Part shown: positions 56,301-64,000 of the stretch, one piece after another | Position numbering within the stretch: position 1 is the stretch's first letter | How the letters are laid out: each line of letters starts with the position of its first letter | Assembly (NCBI GenBank): GCA_963969365.1 | Contig: OZ017749.1 | Location: forward strand, 2,418,001-2,482,000 | DNA: 64,000 nucleotides | Source of the DNA: Asterochloris sp. CNOR1 | Lineage: Eukaryota; Chlorophyta; Trebouxiophyceae; Trebouxiales; Trebouxiaceae | Reading direction: 5' to 3' | Translations under genes and position numbers: made by a program | Notes under the pieces: model-generated | What the model saw: only the letters and a program-made list of their open reading frames with translations | The model's database searches: none | Told to the model about the DNA's origin: nothing

Positions 56301-59300
56301 GCTATGGCACTGCAGGCACTGCACTCCTGCGCCAGCAAAGCTCTTCCTTCAAGGCAGTGCCTGCACTCTGCTGGCAGCAGCCTGAGCAGCCTGCAGCTCG
56401 CTGTCACTCCATGCTTGCCAGCAGGCATGGCCATGCCTGTATGTGTAGGCCCTGCATGGTGCAGCGCCAGCGGCGGCCACTTGGCAGAGTGCCTGCTGCA
56501 GGCCCTGGGCTGAGCCTTCAAGCTTGCTTGCAGGAATTTAAGCTGAATGTGCTTGACTGGCACCTGCTGCCACAGCTGGGGAGTTTGTTGCTGGACATGT
56601 CGCTCATGTTGGGCGCCACAGATCTGGTGGACCACTACCTGCGGGATCTTGGACCCTCAGCAGGAAGGAAAGGTGAGTCTGGGATTGCGAGGATTGCTTG
56701 AGCCTCACCCTTACCCTTCAGCATCACCCAGCTGTTGTCCAATGCACTCCAGCCAGGTGAAGCTGCCTGCTGGGTGTTTGGCAGGTGAGATGTTGTTTGG
56801 TGACTTGACGACCCAGTCTGGCCGCTTGACCTGTCAGCCCAGGACATGCCTGCCAGCATCCACAGTAGGGCTGCTGGGAAAGGGCACTCCCATACCAGCT
56901 GGGCACCCACTGCAGCTCTGACCAGAGCCTTGCTGCTATGCAGGTGCAGCGGCAGCCAGGCAGGCCCCTGCAGACCAGCCCCCCCCGGCCAGCATCCACC
57001 AAGCCCTGCAGAGCCTGCTGGCAGGGCGCCCACACGGCCATTGGGTGCCTCTGTTGGCCCAGCGCGGGTCGCAGGCCGTGCGCCGAAGCTGCATGCTTCT
57101 GGAGCTCTATGGCGCATTCTCACATGCGGGGCGGGAGTGCGCTGCAGGGCTGGCACGCTATCAGCAGGCAGGTGGCAGGCATGCTGCATGATTGGGGCCT
57201 CTGACAGTGGACAGAGTGGGAAGGGCATGCTTCTGCTGCATGGTCAGTCACGTCTGCTGCAGGGAGGCAGCGACAAGGCCTCACCTGAGTTGCTGCCTCG
57301 TAACCACAGTCACAACATATATAGAAGTGGCCGACCTGTCAGTGATATGGACGCCCTGCACGTGCTGAAGCATCAAATGTCCTGCATCTGCATGTAGGAC
57401 ACACTTGATGATCTCAGCAATCCAGCCTTGTCCAGCACAGTTCTGATACGCCTTCAGATGCCCATGTAGCAGTGCTGGTCTGCACATCATCTGCACCCTG
57501 CCCAGGTCCTGGAGCAGCCTGGCACACCACACCTTTGACCTGCCTCCAGGTGCATGCTCAGCACACCCCAAGTGCTTGTCTGCAGCTGGCGCCTGGCACA
57601 TCCCAATCTGGCCAGGCCCTGGAGCAACTAAGTGGGCCACTGCAGCGCGCTGCTGAGGACATTGTGCTCCTCATGGTAGATCAGGCAAGTGTTGCATGTT
57701 CTTATGTGAGCTGAGCGATAGATCTTGAGCTGGGCGACAGATCTCCGATGTGTGTTGAGGCGCCTGAAGACTTGAGTGCTGCAGGCTAGGCTGAAAAGAC
57801 AAATGATGGGTGTGAGTCAGTGTGCCTGGCTGCCTGTGGACGTGGCTCCCTGCAGATGGCTTCTACACAGTTTCTATACGGAGTGGAGCATGCTGATTGT
57901 GATGCTAATGTAGGTGATGCAAGATTCCTGCGCTGTGCCATTCAGGGATGGACATTGTCCGAGCTGGACACTCTGCCTGTCGGCATTGCACTGCCGCTCA
58001 GAGAGGTCTTCCAGAGGTCCAGGCAGAGCCCACCCTCAGGTGCCCACGCAGTGTTTGCTGCCACTGCCTGGTCTGTGCAGTCCCGCATCCAGTGCCATGG
58101 CAATGCAGCAGAGGTCACTCACCTGGGGCCCTGCAACACTGCGTGCTGAGTATGGCCAGCAGCACCCATCGCTCTGTGCTGAGTTGAGGGCCTGAAGACG
58201 CAATGCACCCGTGCTTGCCGGCTTGCAGAAGCAAGCTGCGCCAAACAAGCAGCCCTACTGAGTACATGCAGCCGCTCTTTCGGGTCGTGAGCTGGCCCGA
58301 CACGAGCTGTTTTCAGGCAGACCCAGGCGCCCCTGTGTTTCTGTTTGCAGGGTGGCCAGCTGAGGCATACCTCCTCATTGGACGAGACGACATAGCGGCC
58401 ACAGTGGCAGCGGCGATGTCGGCTGCAGATGCATCAGCTGCTGGCAAGGCACGCTCTGCCCCGGGCCCTGAGGTAGCAACGCCTCAGTGGCCTGGGACCA
58501 CTCCTCATCAGATGGCACCCTTGGGGAGGACACCCTTCAGGCAGCCCAACCTGAGCAGCAGCATACCTGGTGCGCCCTGGGAGCCGCCTGAAAAGCTCAG
58601 CCTTGTCTTCAACTTTGCTGTGGAGCCCTTAGAACCCACCCTCAAGGGAAGGCCTCTGCAGGCCCTACTGAGCCAGCACTCCTACGCTGCCAAGCCATTG
58701 CAAGGCATATTTGCTGCAAAGCTTGCTTTGCGTCTGAGCTGACAGCAGACTGGGCAGTTCAGTTGATGCCTTTCCAAGCAACCCGACCCCATGGTGTGTT
58801 TCAGGAGCCGATAGCCAGTCCGAATCACCATGCCACTGTCTGCTGCAGGTGGGAAGAGGGGCAGGAGCCGTCTGAGTATGAATGCCAGTGCAGCCAGCCC
58901 CCTTCCAGTCCCGCACTTTTCCTTTGCGCCCACTGCTGACAGCACACCGGCCCAGGCAGCCTCAGCTGCAGCAGATGCTGCGGCACACATCTCACGGCAG
59001 CCGTCTATGGGGCCTGAAGATATGCGGGAGGCCCCTGGGCTGGCACAGGATCAGCTATGTGGTCTGAGCCTGCCATACACGCAGCGCCTGCAGACGCCTG
59101 GTAAGCTGCCACTCTCGGGTGCCCATGGGCAACGTGCTGCATGCCAGTCTTGCAGGACAGTAGCCCTGAGACGAGCTACATGCTTGACCACATCCTGCTT
59201 CGTGGTCTCCGCCTGCCATGCATGCAGCGCTTGCAAATGCCCAGTGAGCCACCTCTGCATGGCAGACATGTGGGAAATTGCATGTGCTGCTGCTTTTCAG

Positions 59301-62300
59301 CAGCACAGGAGCCCGCCTGCGCCAGATCTGCCTGGCCATCACGGCCTCTGAGGGCATGCCAGTGTGAGGCAACTGGCCAGTGCACCAGACGGCACCCAAC
59401 AGCATGCCAGCGCTCAGCTACTGTTGAGCAGATGACGCCCGACAAGTGGAGTGCGTGAACCCAGAAGCCTGCACCCGAGGCAAGCTTTTCTGCAGGACCA
59501 GATGTCTGTCCCCTCTTCATCCCTCTTCATTACAGAAAGTCTGAGCCCCTGTAGGCCATGGCAACAGGACTCAGAAGCTGTTCGTCTTGATCTGTGCAGA
59601 AATGCCCTTGACTTATCCTCCTAACGAGTGCTTGTCTGTGCTTGCTGCAGGTCTGGGCCTCCAGCGGGACCCCCTTGTCCTGTTGGTGGGAAAAGGGTAC
59701 TGCTCCTGGGGAGCTCTCAGTGACGGTGTGTTCGTGTCTTCTGCAGGTCTGATAAGTACAACCTCTGAATCTACACAGGTGCCCTTCAAATTCATGATGT
59801 GTGTCTGCACATGTGGAGCTGGGCCTGGAGGACCCTGTGAGTTTTCAGAACTGCCCGTCCCCTGGAGTCTCATGAACTGGACGCTCATCTGCAGGTTTGG
59901 GCCTGGAGGACAAGGAACGAGATCCCCTGAATCTGGAGCCTGGCCAGCCTCCCGATGGGTTGGACAATCTGGATGCCCCACCCCTCAACCTGCGCTTTGG
60001 CAAAGACCTTAGGCTGGTTGAGGTGGGCCTGCAATTGCGTTTTGGGAAGTGCTCAGATCATCGCGGCTGCCCAGCGGGGGGTCTGCTGCCACGACTGGCT
60101 GTGTGGGCCCATGTCTGCCATTGCAGTGGCTCCACTCTTCAGCTGGGGAGCCGTAATAAACAGCTGGATTGCAGCGTGACTCAGCGGGTTTCACAGCTGC
60201 CCACTCTTGGCATGTGCCCACGCTGTGCATGCTGGTCATGCCACTTGCCAAAGACCTGGCAGCCGCTGTGCAGGTGCGCTGCCTGCTGGCCTCAGCCAAC
60301 CCTACGCCAGTTGTGCTGCACAGCACGCCCGAGGTGGGTGACGTCGAGGTGCAGGCTCTGCAGCAGGCCAAGCTGCTGGCACTCAGCTTCCGAACGATGG
60401 CACTGCCCCTGGGACGGGGTGCCCTCACCCTGGGTGAGTGTAGGCATGTCCGGACATGCGGCAGGTCTGCAGCTGCACCTTCTCAAGCATGCACATGCGC
60501 CTGGTGCCCATGCCTCTGGGCGGCAGTGGCTGTCTGCACATGCATGCAGCCAGCCAAGCCTGTCAAGCACCTGGCGGCGCCTGGCACACCACACAACTCC
60601 CCTCAGAGGGCTGCCACCTGCCCACAGCAGTGGTGGTCCTCAAGTCGAAGCCTGGAAGGGCCCTGCCTGGTATGTTGGCTTGGTTTTCCTCTTGTGGGTG
60701 AGGCCAGCTCCTGCTGCTTATGTGCCAGCTGGCAGTGGGAGAGCAAGACCTGCCAGCATGCACCCATGGACACCATGGACACTGGTGCCCTGCAGGCATG
60801 CTGCAGCCTGTCCCCACTGAGGCCATCCACATCCCTGCGCTGTGCCTGGCGGGACGCCTGCCTCTGTCCAACAATGCCGTCATGAACTTGGACCTCACTT
60901 CTGCACAGGTGCAGCATGTGTGACTCTGTGCTGCTCAGTGCCGTAGAGCCAGGGGGACCATGCCATTTGCACCTCACGTCTGCTCAGGTGCAGCATGTGT
61001 GGGACCATGCTGCTCAGTATTGCAGAGCTGCAGGCGTGAGCCTTTCCCAGATCAGCTCCTGTGAATTGGCAGGGAAGCCTGCCATGTCTGTCTGGGTATC
61101 GCACTCAAGTTTGCGTGGTGCACAATGAAGTCTGATGCAGCTGGATGCGGGTCAGCAGGCGATGAGCCAGGGCCAACCAGGACTTGGACACCTCTTGTGA
61201 TTTCCTGCAGAGTTCAGGTGTGGGTGCACACCCTGCAGGAACCTAACAGCTGTGCTGGGCTGCTGCAGGTTGCGCTTGGAGGGGGTGCTGCAGCTGATGT
61301 GACAGCGTGGCCGGAGTTCCATAATGGTGTGGCAGCAGGTGAGCTCAGCCCTGTTGCACACTGATGATGCCAGCTGAGCAGCCTGCCCCTGCGGGCAGCA
61401 CCAGCCAACAGGCCAGCAGACTGCTCTCCCACGGCACTCAGGCCCCTCTTTCTGGCAGCTATGGCATCAGATACAGCCCGTGCTCTACCTCTGAATGCCC
61501 CCTGTGACTGCCATGGCATGCCACCTGTCCCTTGCATGGACGAGCGCGCGCTGCTCCCTGCTGCACCTATGCTGGGCCTGACCACATGTGCGCTTCCAAG
61601 GACGCAGCCACTGCGTGACCCCAGTTGCCTGAACCCCTTCTTGTGCTATGCTTCAGACCACAAGCTGTTTTTTTGGGTGCAGGCATTCGTCTTGTCCCTG
61701 GGGGAGTGCACCTCACACGGGCCTGGATTGTGTTCAACAAGCCCAAGATCCCCAACTACACTCATGCCGGCCTGCTGATGGGGCTGGGCCTCATGGGTAA
61801 GTAGCTAGAGTCACCTTGTAAGGCGCTTTGTGAAACAGTGGCCACAGACAGCTATTTCCATGTCGCATGGTGGGGCTGTGGAGGCGGCTGCGTGATACCA
61901 CCTATGGGCTGCAGCATGTCGAGCCGTCCAGGAGCCTGACCACCATCATGTACAAGTCAGGCCTTCACCTAAGCAGGGAGCTCAGAAGCGCTGTGCCCTT
62001 GCGGTGCGCCACTTCACCTGCCTGTTGAGACGGGTCCTACACTGCTGCTTCTCTTCTATGAAGTAGCAATGCGTGCGCGTCAGCAGGGTGCCACAAGTTG
62101 ATGTGAAGCACAGGTCTGTGTGCAGCTGCATGGAAGCCATACCTTTGGGGAGGGGCGCATGAGCTGCACGTAAGCACATCCCTGTCACTGGCAAGAACCT
62201 GAGAGCTGGCATGCCCTCCTGCAGGGCACCTCAGCTGCCTGTCAGCCACAGACCTGTATCGCTACCTCAGCCAGGAGCACGACGCCACCACTGTGGGCAC

Positions 62301-64000
62301 CCTGCTGGGCATGGCAGCAGCCAAGCGGGGCACCCTGGATGCGACAGTGGGCAAGATGCTGTTCCTGCACATCCCCTCGCGGCACCCCACCAGCTACCCA
62401 GAGCTGGAGCTGTCCCCCCTGGTGCAGGCGGCTGCCCTGCTGGGGGTGGGCCTGCTGTACCAGGGCAGCTGCCACAGGTGGGCAGCCTGGGCAGACTTGC
62501 ACAGCTGAGATGAGTGGCAGAGTTGGGGCTGTGGCAGCCCTGGCACACCTGCACAGCTGAGATGAGTGGCAGAGTTGGGGTTGTCCCCCCTGGTGACGGC
62601 CATTGCCCTGTTGGTAGTGGCCCTGCTGCACCAAGGCAGCAGCCAGTCTGAGTATGTGTGCATGGCTGAGAGGCCTATCAACATTGTATGCCTTGGCAGG
62701 GCTCATGTACCCTTCCCCACCAGGGTAGATGCGTCAGATGGTCTGCTTGGCAGTGTCTCGACTTGCGGCTGTGCGCTGCCCCTGACATTTTGTGATCATG
62801 CGTGAACACATCGAAGCAAGGCTCTGTGCAGATGAATGGTCTGCAAGGGCCAGGCCTGCTGCGGCCAGGAAGCTGCAAAAGACTGGCTGTGCTTGGCACA
62901 GTTTCTGCTTGGTAGTTTCTGAGGGTGCAGGTGTGCAGGGGTGTGTGCAGCAAAAAGCCCTGATGCTGAAGGGGCAGGGCTGCCTTCTAGGCGCCCTGGG
63001 TGCCTTCTCTTTAGCCACGTGAAAGTCCAGTGATGTGCAGCTGGCAGGCAAGAGTTCACATGTTTGTGTGCTCATGCCTGGCCGTCATGTGCAGGTTGAC
63101 CGCAGAGATCATGATGGAGGAAATCGCTCGGCGGCCTGGCGGCGGCGGTGGGGAGGGCAGCGTGGGGGCCACCCATGGTGCGGCTGTGTCCCAGGATCGC
63201 GAAAGCTATGCCCTGGCGGCGGGCCTGGCCCTGGGATTGATCACGCTGGGGCGTGGGCGCAGCCATGTGGGGATCAGCGATCTGCAACTGGAGGCGCGCC
63301 TCAGGTGCGCTCTTGCTTAGAATGGCTCCTCAGACTGGTCTGTATGGCAGCAGTGCTGTCAGCTGAGTACCCTCAGCAACTTGCGGCTGGGGGTGAGTCT
63401 CAGGTTAGCTGCTGTCAGGTTGCAGCACTTGTGGGGCTGCATGTGGGCAGTCTGTGAGCTGCAATGCCCCCATCAGGTGGGCTGCCCCAACAATGTGCAG
63501 CAGGAGGTGCCCCTCAGGTGAGCTGCTCTGCTCACACGCTTCATGGTGGGGGTGCTCAGGCACTGGCGTGGCAAGCAGCCGCTCAGTGGCCTTCAAATGG
63601 GTTGCCAGGTGATCAGTGCTGCAGACCATGCCGTACTGCCCTACGTCTTAGATCGGAGGGGCTCCCTGACGGCTTACTCGAGTGCGGCCGCCACCAGAGC
63701 TTCACTGCCACTGACATGCTGTGCTTCGACTGCAGGTACTTCATGGTTGGAGGCTCAGACGCAGGCATGGTGGGCAGCCGATCAGTGGCCGCCTCAGGAG
63801 CCTCAGGTTCGCTCAAGGCCTCTCTCCGCGGTGGCCCTTTTGGCCCTGGCGGTCTAGGGTTTGACCCCACCCTGGGGGAGGACGCTGGCAGCATGCCTCC
63901 CATTGCCGGCGAGACCAGCTTCAACCGCAGTGGGCAGGACCCCAACGCGCAGCAGAGCGGGGTGTCTCAGGTAGGGCGTACAGTGGCAAGTGTCCTGCAC
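50393..64000 (+). CDS. APC1: Anaphase-promoting complex subunit 1, C-terminus off the right edge
   Basis: Scaffold subunit of the APC/C ubiquitin ligase that drives mitotic exit. At least twenty plus-strand exons match the family in order. 50393-50493 and 50752-50814 join to give DEELFVRGNRVVWSSGG and VRKQFTTALPVTQ. About 51094-51258: TLTLYSTSGELHTVTVPG (N-terminal beta-propeller). 51785-51920: GPMLLTEPLQQL. 52161-52290: GLTLWQIRHQQ. About 53490-53618: NMLLCLHGGQQLLVHTL. 53746-53960: LKDLLVLHMPASRLALYVG. From 54924: SRVTLVLEHGQTARVDVQ and LPPATWHAMTSKYILRRG. 55735-55860: DVAWEALLHSDHH. 56535-56672: EFKLNVLDWHLLPQLGSLLL. About 57955: GWTLSELDTLPVGIALPLRE. 59897-60022: APPLNLRFGKDLRLVEV. 60270-60435: RTMALPLGRGALTL. 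60815-60908: IPALCLAGRLPLSNNAV. 61275-61340: VTAWPEFHNGVAAG. 61685-61797: TWIVFNKPKIPNYTHAGLLM. 62223-62477: TTVGTLLGMAAAKRGTLDA (PC repeats). 63095-63304: YALAAGLALGLITLGRG. From 63736: YFMVGGSDAGMVGSRSV. The first exon is not certain. Several introns carry exon echoes. Confidence 0.93.
52519..52821 (-). CDS. ACBP: Acyl-CoA-binding protein, intronless, nested in an APC1 intron
   Basis: A 100-residue cytosolic ACBP that binds and carries medium- to long-chain acyl-CoA esters. The ATG at 52821 gives MSNLEARFKKAVWLIRNG; the conserved core follows: LEFYKLYKQATEGNVTG, AKWNAWNSVKGMSKDEAMHK, then YIDLLAADDPNWEQHE, stop 52519. These are the acyl-CoA-contacting Tyr/Lys of YxLYKQAT and the KWxAWxxxxGMS motif, and the length fits small ACBPs (about 85-100 residues). 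It has no intron, unlike every other host gene here, and runs antisense in the APC1 intron between the exons at 52161-52400 and about 53490. An A/T-rich stretch (52866-52890) just upstream of its ATG may be its promoter. Origin by retroposition is possible. Confidence 0.95.
   Translation of the reverse strand: MSNLEARFKKAVWLIRNGPPQQDTSNDRKLEFYKLYKQATEGNVTGSQPWAVQIEARAKWNAWNSVKGMSKDEAMHKYIDLLAADDPNWEQHEALKNYTV
54391..54957. repeat. Two exon-echo pairs in APC1
   Basis: Pair 1: 54391-54440 (LDHPPAVIGMQ plus donor GTGG) and 54661-54709 (PDHLPAVTGLQ plus donor GTGG). Pair 2: the exon start at 54917-54957 (CLQDAVGSRVTLVLE) and its intronic copy at 54831-54870 (YLHDAVRSCITLVLV). Confidence 0.8.
59058..59264. 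repeat. Exon-echo pair in APC1
   Basis: The exon end with donor at 59058-59120 (GLSLPYTQRLQTP) is copied in the intron at 59202-59264 (GLRLPCMQRLQMP); the homology continues into the intron beyond the donor. Confidence 0.75.
60886..61018. repeat. Tandem copy of an APC1 donor region
   Basis: Units 60886-60939 and 60965-61018 are 79 bp apart. Both contain GACCTCAC or GCACCTCAC, then CTGC(A/T)CAGGTGCAGCATGTGTG and CTGCTCAGT. The first unit carries the used donor after LTSAQ. Confidence 0.85.
62411..62646. repeat. Exon echo plus 31-bp tandem repeat in APC1
   Basis: The exon end 62411-62477 (LSPLVQAAALLGVGLLYQG) is echoed at 62582-62646 (LSPLVTAIALLVVALLHQG), still almost fully readable. Between them a perfect repeat of about 31 bp (TGCACAGCTGAGATGAGTGG then CAGAGTTGGGG) lies at 62498 and 62550. 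Confidence 0.9.
63541..63798. repeat. Echo of an APC1 exon start
   Basis: The exon sequence 63741-63798 (FMVGGSDAGMVGSRSVA) has a degraded copy at 63541-63598, 200 bp upstream in the intron. A weaker copy of the previous exon's end (63285-63310) lies at about 63490-63520. Confidence 0.75.

Noticed and set aside
1-64000. tRNA genes
   Set aside because: Scanning by eye for T-arm boxes (GGTTCRANNC) with a paired acceptor found only isolated fragments, such as near 24419 and 19530, without a cloverleaf.
1-64000. LTR elements, virus-like genes, CRISPR arrays or bacterial operons
   Set aside because: No long terminal repeats, no capsid, envelope or integrase motifs, and no regularly spaced repeats; the only reverse transcriptase is the LINE type.

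Overview
This window is nuclear DNA from a eukaryote with very intron-dense, tightly packed genes, most likely a green alga (chlorophyte; a trebouxiophyte-like alga is my guess only). The reasons are a plant-type CDKC kinase with a PITAIRE helix, a photosystem II S4-domain protein, a WAT1/EamA-type transporter, short exons split by many GT-AG introns, and a strong TGCAG/CTGCA word bias. I saw no tRNA, rRNA, CRISPR, operon or LTR element. Exon edges were read by eye from family motifs and splice sites; gene limits are approximate unless a start or stop codon is stated.

Layout. Left: an acyl-CoA ligase (-, cut by the left edge), an EamA/WAT1-like transporter (-), mRNA decapping enzyme DCP2 (+), a CDKC/P-TEFb-type kinase (-), a SETD6/LSMT-like SET-domain methyltransferase (-), Mediator subunit MED6 (+), a plastid PSII S4-domain protein (-), an Obg-family GTPase (+) and a CacyBP/SIP-like protein (-). 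Middle: an almost complete LINE of L1-like type at about 32.5-38.0 kb, with ORF1, endonuclease, reverse transcriptase and a terminal CCHC motif. Right: an unrecognised + strand gene, a small membrane protein (-), an F-box/leucine-rich-repeat protein (-), a divergent LRR-like gene (+), two poorly defined genes, and a very long APC1 gene (anaphase-promoting complex subunit 1) from about 50.4 kb past the right edge. An intronless acyl-CoA-binding protein gene lies antisense inside an APC1 intron.

The housekeeping genes cover transcription (MED6, CDKC), mRNA decay (DCP2), protein turnover (APC1, F-box/LRR, CacyBP), organelle translation or biogenesis (Obg, PSII-S4) and acyl-CoA metabolism (ligase, ACBP). 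Three neighbouring pairs are head to head with 43, 112 and about 245 bp between start codons.

The most unusual signal is that introns of at least eight unrelated genes carry decayed copies of the exon edges next to them, which I call exon echoes. The copies often include the splice site itself. They look like remnants of local tandem duplications spanning splice junctions, the pattern expected if introns arise or grow by internal duplication.
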